Origin: Labia minor
Taxonomy: Eukaryota > Arthropoda > Insecta > Dermaptera > Spongiphoridae
DNA length: 64,000 nt
Direction: 5' to 3'
NCBI GenBank assembly: GCA_963082975.1
Contig: OY720347.1
Location: forward strand, 8,352,225 to 8,416,224
In this document: piece after piece, positions 28,100 through 43,000 of the stretch
How positions within the stretch are numbered: the first letter of the stretch is position 1
How the letters are laid out: each line of letters starts with the position of its first letter
Made by a program: the position numbers and the translations under genes
The notes under the pieces: generated by a model
The model's input: only the letters and a program-made list of their open reading frames with translations
Databases searched by the model: none
Told to the model about the DNA's origin: nothing

Positions 28100-31000
28100 T
28101 TTTATTTTTATGATGTAAAATGAACGAATTTATTATTTTTTTTAAAACATTTCATTTTTTAATTTTACCGAAAATATTATGAAAGGTCATCTTAGGATGA
28201 CCCTACGTTTTCGGCATAAAAAAATAATTATTCATCAGAAATATCAATAATATATTTTTTTAATATTTTTATGATGTAAAATGAACGAATTTATTATTTA
28301 TTTTTAAAAATTTCATTTTTTAATTTTCCCCTAAAAATTATGAAAGGTCATCGTAGGATGACCCTAGGTTTTAGGCATAATAAAATAATTATTCATCAGA
28401 AATATCAATAATATATTTTTTTAATATTATTATGATGTAAAATGAACGAATTTATTATTTATTTTTAAATATTTCATTTTTTAATAAACCTGTAAAAATT
28501 ATGAAAGGTCATCGTAGGATGACCCTAGGTTTTCGGCATAAAAAAATAATTTTTAGTAAGAAATATGAATAATATATTTTTTTAATATTTTTATGATGTA
28601 AAATGAACGAATTTATTATTTATTTTTAAAAATTTCATTTTTAAATTTTCCCGTAAAAATTATGAAAGGTCATCGTAGGATGACCCTAGGTTTACGGCAT
28701 AAAAAAATAATTATTCATCAGAAATATCAATAATATATTTTTTTAATATTTTTATGATGTAAAATGAAGAATTTATTATTTATTTTTAAAAATTTCATTT
28801 TTTAATTTTACCGTAAAAATTATGAAAAGTCATCTTAGGATGACCCTACGTTTTCGGCATAAAAAAATAATTATTCATCAGAAATATCAATAATATATTT
28901 TTTTAATAATTTTATGATGTAAAATGAACGAATTTATTATTTATTTTTAAAAATTTCATTTTTTAATTTTCCCGTAAAAATTATGAAAGGTCATCGTAGG
29001 ATGACCCTAGGTTTTCGGCATAAAAAAATAATTATTCATCAGAAATATCAATAATATATTTTTTTAATATTTTTATAATGTAAAATGAACGAATTTATTA
29101 TTTTTTTTAAAACATTTAATTTTTTAATTTTACCGAAAATATTATGAAAGGTCATCTTAGGATGACCCTAGGTTTTCGGCATAAAAAAATAATTATTCAT
29201 CAGAAATATCAATAATATATTTTTTTAATAATTTTATGATGTAAAATGAACGAATTTATTATTTATTTTTAAAAATTTCATTTTTTAATAATCCTGTAAA
29301 AATTATGAAAGGTCATCTTAGGATGCCCCTAGGTTTTCGGCATAAAAAAATAATTATTCATCAGAAATATCAATAATATATTTTTTTAATATTTTTATGA
29401 TGTAAAATGAAGAATTTATTATTTATTTTTAAAAATTTCATTTTTTAATTTTACCGTAAAAATTATGAAAAGTCATCTTAGGATGACCCTACGTTTTCGG
29501 CATAAAAAAATAATTATTCATCAGAAATATCAATAATATATTTTTTTAATAATTTTATGATGTAAAATGAACGAATTTATTATTTTTTTTAAAACATTTC
29601 ATTTTTTAATTTTACCGAAAATATTATGAAAGGTCATCTTAGGATGACCCTACGTTTTCGGCATAAAAAAATAATTATTTATCAGAAATATCAATAATAT
29701 ATTTTTTTAATAATTTTATGATGTAAAATGAACGAATTTATTATTTATTTTTAAAAATTTCATTTTTTAATTTTCCCGTAAAAATTATGAAAGGTCATCG
29801 TACGATGACCCTAGGTTTTCGGCATAAACAAATAATTATTCATCAGAAATATCAATAATATATTTTTTTTAATATTTTAATAATGTAAAATGAACGAATT
29901 TATTATTTTTTTTAAAACATTTCATTTTTAAATTTTACCGAAAATATTATGAAAGGTCATCTTAGGATGACCCTACGTTTTCGGCATAAAAAAATAATTA
30001 TTCATCAGAAATATCATTAATATATTTTTTTAATAATTTTATGATGTAAAATGAACGAATTTATTATTTATTTTTAAAAAATTCATTTTTTAATTTTCCC
30101 GTAAAAATTATGAAAGGTCATCGTAGGATGACCCTAGGTTTTCGGCATAAAAAATTAATTATTCATCAGAAATATCAATAATATATTTTTTTAATATTAT
30201 TATGATGTAAAATGAACGAATTTATTATTTATTTTTAAATATTTCATTTTTTAATAAACCTGTAAAAATTATGAAAGGTCATCGTAGGATGACCCTAGGT
30301 TTTCGGCATAAAAAAATAATTTTTAGTAAGAAATATGAATAATATATTTTTTTTAATATTTTTATGATGTAAAATGAACGAATTTATTATTTATTTTTAA
30401 AAATTTCATTTTTTAATTTTCCCGTAAAAATTATGAAAGGTCATCGTAGGATGACCCTAGGTTTTCGGCATAAAAAAATAATTATTCATCAGAAATATCA
30501 ATAATATATTTTTTTAATATTTTTATGATGTAAAATGAAGAATTTATTATTTATTTTTTAAAATTTCATTTTTTAATTTTACCGTAAAAATTATGAAAGG
30601 TCATCTTAGGATGACCCTACGTTTTTGCATAATAAAATAATTATTCATCAGAAATATCAATAATATATTTTTTTAATATTATTATGATGTAAAATGAACG
30701 AATTTATTATTTATTTTTAAAAATTTCATTTTTTAATTTTCCCCTAAAAATTATGAAAGGTCATCGTAGGATGACCCTAGGTTTTAGGCATAATAAAATA
30801 ATTATTCATCAGAAATATCAATAATATATTTTTTTAATATTTTTATAATGTAAAATGAACGAATTTATTATTTATTTTTAAAAATTTCATTTTTTAATTT
30901 TCCCGTAAAAATTATGAAAGGTCATCGTAGGATGACCCTAGGTTTTCGGCATAAAAAAATAATTATTCATCAGAAATATCAATAATATATTTTTTTAATA

Positions 31001-34000
31001 TTTTTATAATGTAAAATGAACGAATTTATTATTTATTTTTAAAAATTTCATTTTTTAATTTTCCCGTAAAAATTATGAAAGGTCATCGTAGGATGACCCT
31101 AGGTTTTCGGCATAAAAAAATAATTATTCATCAGAAATATCAATAATATATTTTTTTAATATTTTTATGATGTAAAATGAAGAATTTATTATTTATTTTT
31201 AAAAATTTCATTTTTTAATTTTACCGTAAAAATTATGAAAGGTCATCTTAGGATGACCCTACGTTTTCGGCATAAAAAAATAATTATTCATCAGAAATAT
31301 CAATAATATATTTTTTTAATAATTTTATGATGTAAAATGAACGAATTTATTATTTTTTTTAAAACATTTCATTTTTTAATTTTACCGAAAATATTATGAA
31401 AGGTCATCTTAGGATGACCCTACGTTTTCGGCATAAAAAAATAATTATTTATCAGAAATATCAATAATATATTTTTTTAATAATTTTATGATGTAAAATG
31501 AACGAATTTATTATTTATTTTTAAAAATTTCATTTTTTAATTTTCCCGTAAAAATTATGAAAGGTCATCGTAGGATGACCCTAGGTTTTCGGCATAAAAA
31601 CATAATTATTCATCAGAAATATCAATAATATATTTTTTTAATATTTTTATGATGTAAAATTAAGAATTTATTATTTATTTTTAAAAATTTCATTTTTTAA
31701 TTTTACCGTAAAAATTATGAAAGGTCATCTTAGGATGACCCTACGTTTTCGGCATAAAAAAATAATTATTCATCAGAAATATCAATAATATATTTTTTTA
31801 ATAATTTTATGATGTAAAATGAACGAATTTATTATTTTTTTTAAAACATTTCATTTTTTAATTTTACCGAAAATATTATGAAAGGTCATCTTAGGATGAC
31901 CCTACGTTTTCGGCATAAAAAAATAATTTTTAGTAAGGTATATGAATAATATATTTTTTTAATATTTTTATGATGTAAAATGAACGAATTTATTATTTAT
32001 TTTTAAAAATTTCATTTTTTAATTTTCCCGTAAAAATTATGAAAGGTCATCGTAGGATGACCCTAGGTTTTCGGCATAAAAAAATAATTTTTAGTAAGAA
32101 ATATGAATAATATATTTTTTTAAATATTTTTATGATGTAAAATGAACGAATTTATTATTTTTTTTAAAACATTTCATTTTTTAATTTTACCGAAAATATT
32201 ATGAAAGGTCATCTTAGGATGACCCTACGTTTTCGGCATAAAAGAATAATTATTTATCAGAAATATCAATAATATATTTTTTTAAAATTTTATGATGTAA
32301 AATGAACGAATTTATTATTTATTTTTAAAAATTTCATTTTTTAATTTTCCCGTAAAAATTATGAAAGGTCATCGTAGGATGACCCTAGGTTTACGGCATA
32401 AAAAAATAATTATTCATCAGAAATATCAATAATATATTTTTTTAATATTTTTATGATGTAAAATGAAGAATTTATTATTTATTTTTAAAAATTTCATTTT
32501 TTAATTTTACCGTAAAAATTATGAAAAGTCATCTTAGGATGACCCTACGTTTTCGGCATAAAAAAATAATTATTCATCAGAAATATCAATAATATATTTT
32601 TTTAATAATTTTATGATGTAAAATGAACGAATTTATTATTTTTTTTAAAACATTTCATTTTTTAATTTTACCGAAAATATTATGAAAGGTCATCTTAGGA
32701 TGACCCTACGTTTTCGGCATAAAAAAATAATTATTTATCAGAAATATCAATAATATATTTTTTTAATAATTTTATGATGTAAAATGAACGAATTTATTAT
32801 TTATTTTTAAAAATTTCATTTTTTAATATTCCCGTAAAAATTATGAAAGGTCATCGTACGATGACCCTAGGTTTTCGGCATAAACAAATAATTATTCATC
32901 AGAAATATCAATAATATATTTTTTTTAATATTTTAATAATGTAAAATGAAAGAATTTATTATTTTTTTAAAAACATTTCATTTTTAAATTTTACCGAAAA
33001 TATTATGAAAGGTCATCTTAGGATGACCCTACGTTTTCGGCATAAAAAAATAATTATTCATCAGAAATATCATTAATATATTTTTTTAATAATTTTATGA
33101 TGTAAAATGAACGAATTTATTATTTATTTTTAAAAATTTCATTTTTTAATTTTCCCGTAAAAATTATGAAAGGTCATCGTAGGATGACCCTAGGTTTTCG
33201 GCATAAAAAAATAATTATTCATCAGAAATATCAATAATATATTTTTTTAATATTTTTATAATGTAAAATGAACGAATTTATTATTTTTTTTAAAACATTT
33301 AATTTTTTAATTTTACCGAAAATATTATGAAAGGTCATCTTAGGATGACCCTAGGTTTTCGGCATAAAAAAATAATTATTCATCAGAAATATCAATAATA
33401 TATTTTTTTAATAATTTTATGATGTAAAATGAACGAATTTATTATTTATTTTTAAAAATTTCATTTTTTAATAATCCTGTAAAAATTATGAAAGGTCATC
33501 TTAGGATGCCCCTAGGTTTTCGGCATAAAAAAATAATTATTCATCAGAAATATCAATAATATATTTTTTTAATATTTTTATGATGTAAAATGAAGAATTT
33601 ATTATTTATTTTTAAAAATTTCATTTTTTAATTTTACCGTAAAAATTATGAAAAGTCATCTTAGGATGACCCTACGTTTTCGGCATAAAAAAATAATTAT
33701 TCATCAGAAATATCAATAATATATTTTTTTAATAATTTTATGATGTAAAATGAACGAATTTATTATTTTTTTTAAAACATTTCATTTTTTAATTTTACCG
33801 AAAATATTATGAAAGGTCATCTTAGGATGACCCTACGTTTTCGGCATAAAAAAATAATTATTTATCAGAAATATCAATAATATATTTTTTTAATAATTTT
33901 ATGATGTAAAAATGAACGAATTTATTATTTATTTTTAAAAATTTCATTTTTTAATTTTCCCGTAAAAATTATGAAAGGTCATCGTACGATGACCCTAGGT

Positions 34001-37000
34001 TTTCGGCATAAACAAATAATTATTCATCAGAAATATCAATAATATATGTTTTTTTAATATTTTAATAATGTAAAATGAACGAATTTATTATTTTTTTTAA
34101 AACATTTCATTTTTAAATTTTACCGAAAATATTATGAAAGTTCATCTTAGGATGACCCTACGTTTTCGGCATAAAAAAATAATTATTCATCAGAAATATC
34201 ATTAATATATTTTTTTTAATAATTTTATGATGTAAAATGAACGAATTTATTATTTATTTTTAAAAATTTCATTTTTTAATTTTCCCGTAAAAATTATGAA
34301 AGGTCATCGTAGGACCCTAGGTTTTCGGCATAAAAAATTAATTATTCATCAGAAATATCAATAATATATTTTTTTAATATTATTATGATGTAAAATGAAC
34401 GAATTTATTATTTATTTTTAAATATTTCATTTTTTAATAAACCTGTAAAAATTATGAAAGGTCATCGTAGGATGACCCTAGGTTTTCGGCATAAAAAAAT
34501 AATTTTTAGTAAGAAATATGAATAATATATTTTTTTTAATATTTTTATGATGTAAAATGAACGAATTTATTATTTATTTTTAAAAATTTCATTTTTTAAT
34601 TTTCCCGTAAAAATTATGAAAGGTCATCGTAGGATGACCCTAGGTTTTCGGCATAAAAAAATAATTATTCATCAGAAATATCAATAATATATTTTTTTAA
34701 TATTTTTATGATGTAAAATGAAGAATTTATTATTTATTTTTTAAAATTTCATTTTTTAATTTTACCGTAAAAATTATGAAAGGTCATCTTAGGATGACCC
34801 TACGTTTTTGCATAATAAAATAATTATTCATCAGAAATATCAATAATATATTTTTTTAATATTATTATGATGTAAAATGAACGAATTTATTATTTATTTT
34901 TAAAAATTTCATTTTTTAATTTTCCCCTAAAAATTATGAAAGGTCATCGTAGGATGACCCTAGGTTTTAGGCATAATAAAATAATTATTCATCAGAAATA
35001 TCAATAATATATTTTTTTAATATTTTTATAATGTAAAATGAACGAATTTATTATTTATTTTTAAAAATTTCATTTTTTAATTTTCCCGTAAAAATTATGA
35101 AAGGTCATCGTAGGATGACCCTAGGTTTTCGGCATAAAAAAATAATTATTCATCAGAAATATCAATAATATATTTTTTTAATATTTTTATAATGTAAAAT
35201 GAACGAATTTATTATTTATTTTTAAAAATTTCATTTTTTAATTTTCCCGTAAAAATTATGAAAGGTCATCGTAGGATGACCCTAGGTTTTCGGCATAAAA
35301 AAATAATTATTCATCAGAAATATCAATAATATATTTTTTTAATATTTTTATGATGTAAAATGAAGAATTTATTATTTATTTTTAAAAATTTCATTTTTTA
35401 ATTTTACCGTAAAAATTATGAAAGGTCATCTTAGGATGACCCTACGTTTTCGGCATAAAAAAATAATTATTCATCAGAAATATCAATAATATATTTTTTT
35501 AATAATTTTATGATGTAAAATGAACGAATTTATTATTTTTTTTAAAACATTTCATTTTTTAATTTTACCGAAAATATTATGAAAGGTCATCTTAGGATGA
35601 CCCTACGTTTTCGGCATAAAAAAATAATTATTTATCAGAAATATCAATAATATATTTTTTTAATAATTTTATGATGTAAAATGAACGAATTTATTATTTA
35701 TTTTTAAAAATTTCATTTTTTAATTTTCCCGTAAAAATTATGAAAGGTCATCGTAGGATGACCCTAGGTTTTCGGCATAAAAACATAATTATTCATCAGA
35801 AATATCAATAATATATTTTTTTAATATTTTTATGATGTAAAATTAAGAATTTATTATTTATTTTTAAAAATTTCATTTTTTAATTTTACCGTAAAAATTA
35901 TGAAAGGTCATCTTAGGATGACCCTACGTTTTCGGCATAAAAAAATAATTATTCATCAGAAATATCAATAATATATTTTTTTAATAATTTTATGATGTAA
36001 AATGAACGAATTTATTATTTTTTTTAAAACATTTCATTTTTTAATTTTACCGAAAATATTATGAAAGGTCATCTTAGGATGACCCTACGTTTTCGGCATA
36101 AAAAAATAATTTTTAGTAAGGTATATGAATAATATATTTTTTTAATATTTTTATGATGTAAAATGAACGAATTTATTATTTATTTTTAAAAATTTCATTT
36201 TTTAATTTTCCCGTAAAAATTATGAAAGGTCATCGTAGGATGACCCTAGGTTTTCGGCATAAAAAAATAATTTTTAGCAAGAAATATGAATAATATATTT
36301 TTTTAAATATTTTTATGATGTAAAATGAACGAATTTATTATTTTTTTTAAAACATTTCATTTTTTAATTTTACCGAAAATATTATGAAAGGTCATCTTAG
36401 GATGACCCTACGTTTTCGGCATAAAAAAATAATTATTTATCAGAAATATCAATAATATATTTTTTTAAAATTTTATGATGTAAAATGAACGAATTTATTA
36501 TTTATTTTTAAAAATTTCATTTTTTAATTTTCCCGTAAAAATTATGAAGGTCATCGTAGGATGACCCTAGGTTTTCGGCATAAAAAAATAATTTTTAGTA
36601 AGAAATATGAATAATATATTTTTTTAAATATTTTTATGATGTAAAATGAACGAATTTATTATTTTTTTTAAAACATTTCATTTTTTAATTTTACCGAAAA
36701 TATTATGAAAGGTCATCTTAGGATGACCCTAGGTTTTCAGCATAAAAAAATAATTATTCATCAGAAATATCAATAATATATTTTTTTAATAATTTTATGA
36801 TGTAAAATGAACGAATTTATTATTTATTTTTAAAAATTTCATTTTTAAATTTTCCCGTAAAAATTATGAAAGGTCATCGTAGGATGACCCTAGGTTTACG
36901 GCATAAAAAAATAATTATTCATCAGAAATATCAATAATATATTTTTTTAATATTTTTATGATGTAAAATGAAGAATTTATTATTTATTTTTAAAAATTTC

Positions 37001-40000
37001 ATTTTTTAATTTTACCGTAAAAATTATGAAAAGTCATCTTAGGATGACCCTACGTTTTCGGCATAAAAAAATAATTATTCATCAGAAATATCAATAATAT
37101 ATTTTTTTAATTATTTTATGATGTAAAATGAACGAATTTATTATTTTTTTTAAAACATTTCATTTTTTAATTTTACCGAAAATATTATGAAAGGTCATCT
37201 TAGGATGACCCTACGTTTTCGGCATAAAAAAATAATTATTTATCAGAAATATCAATAATATATTTTTTTAATAATTTTATGATGTAAAATGAACGAATTT
37301 ATTATTTATTTTTAAAAATTTCATTTTTTAATTTTCCCGTAAAAATTATGAAAGGTCATCGTACGATGACCCTAGGTTTTCGGCATAAACAAATAATTAT
37401 TCATCAGAAATATCAATAATATATTTTTTTTAATATTTTAATAATGTAAAATGAAAGAATTTATTATTTTTTTTAAAACATTTCATTTTTAAATTTTACC
37501 GAAAATATTATGAAAGGTCATCTTAGGATGACCCTACGTTTTCGGCATAAAAAAATAATTATTCATCAGAAATATCATTAATATATTTTTTTAATAATTT
37601 TATGATGTAAAATGAACGAATTTATTATTTATTTTTAAAAATTTCATTTTTTAATTTTCCCGTAAAAATTATGAAAGGTCATCGTAGGATGACCCTAGGT
37701 TTTCGGCATAAAAAAATAATTATTCATCAGAAATATCAATAATATATTTTTTTAATATTTTTATAATGTAAAATGAACGAATTTATTATTTTTTTTAAAA
37801 CATTTAATTTTTTAATTTTACCGAAAATATTATGAAAGGTCATCTTAGGATGACCCTAGGTTTTCGGCATAAAAAAATAATTATTCATCAGAAATATCAA
37901 TAATATATTTTTTTAATAATTTTATGATGTAAAATGAACGAATTTATTATTTATTTTTAAAAATTTCATTTTTTAATAATCCTGTAAAAATTATGAAAGG
38001 TCATCTTAGGATGCCCCTAGGTTTTCGGCATAAAAAAATAATTATTCATCAGAAATATCAATAATATATTTTTTTAATATTTTTATGATGTAAAATGAAG
38101 AATTTATTATTTATTTTTAAAAATTTCATTTTTTAATTTTACCGTAAAAATTATGAAAAGTCATCTTAGGATGACCCTACGTTTTCGGCATAAAAAAATA
38201 ATTATTCATCAGAAATATCAATAATATATTTTTTTAATAATTTTATGATGTAAAATGAACGAATTTATTATTTTTTTTAAAACATTTCATTTTTTAATTT
38301 TACCGAAAATATTATGAAAGGTCATCTTAGGATGACCCTACGTTTTCGGCATAAAAAAATAATTATTTATCAGAAATATCAATAATATATTTTTTTAATA
38401 ATTTTATGATGTAAAATGAACGAATTTATTATTTATTTTTAAAAATTTCATTTTTTAATTTTCCCGTAAAAATTATGAAAGGTCATCGTACGATGACCCT
38501 AGGTTTTCGGCATAAAAAAATAATTATTCATCAGAAATATCAATAATATATTTTTTTAATATTTTTATGATGTAAAATGAAGAATTTATTATTTATTTTT
38601 AAAAATTTCATTTTTAAATTTTACCGAAAATATTATGAAAGGTCATCTTAGGATGACCCTACGTTTTCGGCATAAAAAAATAATTATTCATCAGAAATAT
38701 CATTAATATATTTTTTTAATAATTTTATGATGTAAAATGAACGAATTTATTATTTATTTTTAAAAATTTCATTTTTTAATTTTCCCGTAAAAATTATGAA
38801 AGGTCATCGTAGGATGACCCTAGGTTTTCGGCATAAAAAAATAATTATTCATCAGAAATATCAATAATATATTTTTTTAATATTTTTATAATGTAAAATG
38901 AACGAATTTATTATTTTTTTTAAAACATTTAATTTTTTAATTTTACCGAAAATATTATGAAAGGTCATCTTAGGATGACCCTATGTTTTCGGCATAAAAA
39001 AATAATTATTCATCAGAAATATCAATAATATATTTTTTTAATAATTTTATGATGTAAAATGAACGAATTTATTATTTATTTTTAAAAATTTCATTTTTTA
39101 ATAATCCTGTAAAAATTATGAAAGGTCATCGTAGGATGACCCTAGGTTTTCGGCATAAAAAAATAATTTTTAGTAAGAAATATGAATAATATATTTTTTT
39201 AAATATTTTTATGATGTAAAATGAACGAATTTATTATTTTTTTTAAAACATTTCATTTTTTAATTTTACCGAAAATATTATGAAAGGTCATCTTAGGATG
39301 ACCCTAGGTTTACGGCATAAAAAAATAATTATTCATCAGAAATATCAATAATATATTTTTTTAATATTTTTATGATGTAAAATGAAGAATTTATTATTTA
39401 TTTTTAAAAATTTCATTTTTTAATTTTACCGTAAAAATTATGAAAGGTCATCGTACGATGACCCTAGGTTTTCGGCATAAACAAATAATTATTCATCAGA
39501 AATATCAATAATATATTTTTTTTAATATTTTTATGATGTAAAATGAACGAATTTATTATTTTTTTTAAAACATTTCATTTTTTAATTTTACCGAAAATAT
39601 TATGAAAGGACATCTTAGGATGACCCTACGTTTTCGGCATAAAAAAATAATTATTCATCAGAAATATCAATAATATATTTTTTTAATAATTTTATGATGT
39701 AAAATGAACGAATTTATTATTTTTTTTAAAACATTTCATTTTTTAATTTTACCGAAAATATTATGAAAGGTCATCTTAGGATGACCCTACGTTTTCGGCA
39801 TAAAAAAATAATTATTTATCAGAAATATCAATAATATATTTTTTTAATAATTTTATGATGTAAAATGAACGAATTTATTATTTATTTTTAAAAATTTCAT
39901 TTTTTAATTTTCCCGTAAAAATTATGAAAGGTCATCGTACGATGACCCTAGGTTTTCGGCATAAACAAATAATTATTCATCAGAAATATCAATAATATAT

Positions 40001-43000
40001 TTTTTTTAATATTTTAATAATGTAAAATGAAAGAATTTATTATTTTTTTAAAAACATTTCATTTTTAAATTTTACCGAAAATATTATGAAAGGTCATCTT
40101 AGGATGACCCTACGTTTTCGGCATAAAAAAATAATTATTCATCAGAAATATCAATAATATATTTTTTTAATATTATTATGATGTAAAATGAACGAATTTA
40201 TTATTTATTTTTAAATATTTCATTTTTTAATAAACCTGTAAAAATTATGAAAGGTCATCGTAGGATGACCCTAGGTTTTCGGCATAAAAAAATAATTTTT
40301 AGTAAGAAATATGAATAATATATTTTTTTTAATATTTTTATGATGTAAAATGAACGAATTTATTATTTATTTTTAAAAATTTCATTTTTAAATTTTCCCG
40401 TAAAAATTATGAAAGGTCATCGTAGGATGACCCTAGGTTTACGGCATAAAAAAATAATTATTCATCAGAAATATCAATAATATATTTTTTTAATATTTTT
40501 ATGATGTAAAATGAAGAATTTATTATTTATTTTTAAAAATTTCATTTTTTAATTTTACCGTAAAAATTATGAAAAGTCATCTTAGGATGACCCTACGTTT
40601 TCGGCATAAACAAATAATTATTCATCAGAAATATCAATAATATATTTTTTTAATAATTTTATGATGTAAAATGAACGAATTTATTATTTATTTTTAAAAA
40701 TTTCATTTTTTAATTTTCCCGTAAAAATTATGAAAGGTCATCGTAGGATGACCCTAGGTTTTCGGCATAAAAAAATAATTATTCATCAGAAATATCAATA
40801 ATATATTTTTTTAATATTTTTATAATGTAAAATGAACGAATTTATTATTTTTTTTAAAACATTTAATTTTTTAATTTTACCGAAAATATTATGAAAGGTC
40901 ATCTTAGGATGACCCTAGGTTTTCGGCATAAAAAAATAATTATTCATCAGAAATATCAATAATATATTTTTTTAATAATTTTATGATGTAAAATGAACGA
41001 ATTTATTATTTATTTTTAAAAATTTCATTTTTTAATAATCCTGTAAAAATTATGAAAGGTCATCTTAGGATGCCCCTAGGTTTTCGGCATAAAAAAATAA
41101 TTATTCATCAGAAATATCAATAATATATTTTTTTAATATTTTTATGATGTAAAATGAAGAATTTATTATTTATTTTTAAAAATTTCATTTTTTAATTTTA
41201 CCGTAAAAATTATGAAAAGTCATCTTAGGATGACCCTACGTTTTCGGCATAAAAAAATAATTATTCATCAGAAATATCAATAATATATTTTTTTAATAAT
41301 TTTATGATGTAAAATGAACGAATTTATTATTTTTTTTAAAACATTTCATTTTTTAATTTTACCGAAAATATTATGAAAGGTCATCTTAGGATGACCCTAC
41401 GTTTTCGGCATAAAAAAATAATTATTTATCAGAAATATCAATAATATATTTTTTTAATAATTTTATGATGTAAAATGAACGAATTTATTATTTATTTTTA
41501 AAAATTTCATTTTTTAATTTTCCCGTAAAAATTATGAAAGGTCATCGTACGATGACCCTAGGTTTTCGGCATAAACAAATAATTATTCATCAGAAATATC
41601 AATAATATATTTTTTTTAATATTTTAATAATGTAAAATGAACGAATTTATTATTTTTTTTAAAACATTTCATTTTTAAATTTTACCGAAAATATTATGAA
41701 AGGTCATCTTAGGATGACCCTACGTTTTCGGCATAAAAAAATAATTATTCATCAGAAATATCATTAATATATTTTTTTAATAATTTTATGATGTAAAATG
41801 AACGAATTTATTATTTATTTTTAAAAATTTCATTTTTTAATTTTCCCGTAAAAATTATGAAAGGTCATCGTAGGATGACCCTAGGTTTTCGGCATAAAAA
41901 ATTAATTATTCATCAGAAATATCAATAATATATTTTTTTAATATTATTATGATGTAAAATGAACGAATTTATTATTTATTTTTAAATATTTCATTTTTTA
42001 ATAAACCTGTAAAAATTATGAAAGGTCATCGTAGGATGACCCTAGGTTTTCGGCATAAAAAAATAATTTTTAGTAAGAAATATGAATAATATATTTTTTT
42101 TAATATTTTTATGATGTAAAATGAACGAATTTATTATTTATTTTTAAAAATTTCATTTTTTAATTTTCCCGTAAAAATTATGAAAGGTCATCGTAGGATG
42201 ACCCTAGGTTTTCGGCATAAAAAAATAATTATTCATCAGAAATATCAATAATATATTTTTTTAATATTTTTATGATGTAAAATGAAGAATTTATTATTTA
42301 TTTTTTAAAATTTCATTTTTTAATTTTACCGTAAAAATTATGAAAGGTCATCTTAGGATGACCCTACGTTTTTGCATAATAAAATAATTATTCATCAGAA
42401 ATATCAATAATATATTTTTTTAATATTATTATGATGTAAAATGAACGAATTTATTATTTATTTTTAAAAATTTCATTTTTTAATTTTCCCCTAAAAATTA
42501 TGAAAGGTCATCGTAGGATGACCCTAGGTTTTAGGCATAATAAAATAATTATTCATCAGAAATATCAATAATATATTTTTTTAATATTTTTATAATGTAA
42601 AATGAACGAATTTATTATTTATTTTTAAAAATTTCATTTTTTAATTTTCCCGTAAAAATTATGAAAGGTCATCGTAGGATGACCCTAGGTTTTCGGCATA
42701 AAAAAATAATTATTCATCAGAAATATCAATAATATATTTTTTTAATATTTTTATAATGTAAAATGAACGAATTTATTATTTATTTTTAAAAATTTCATTT
42801 TTTAATTTTCCCGTAAAAATTATGAAAGGTCATCGTAGGATGACCCTAGGTTTTCGGCATAAAAAAATAATTATTCATCAGAAATATCAATAATATATTT
42901 TTTTAATATTTTTATGATGTAAAATGAAGAATTTATTATTTATTTTTAAAAATTTCATTTTTTAATTTTACCGTAAAAATTATGAAGGGTCATCTTAGGA

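Larger units (their letters stand above)
12060..28100. repeat. Zone B higher-order repeat region
   Basis: The rare variant CCCGTAAAAGTT occurs at 12446, 13894, 15971, 16937, 19029, 20477, 22553, 24630 and 26078. The steps are 1448, 2077, 966, 2092, 1448, 2076, 2077 and 1448 bp, that is 9-, 13-, 6-, 13-, 9-, 13-, 13- and 9-mers. The best long match is 12.06-16.34 kb against 18.64-22.92 kb at an offset of 6583 bp. Zone B also has its own form of the substituted segment, TTTTTATTAAGAAATATG, where zones A and C have TTTTTAGTAAGAAATATG. Confidence 0.8.
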
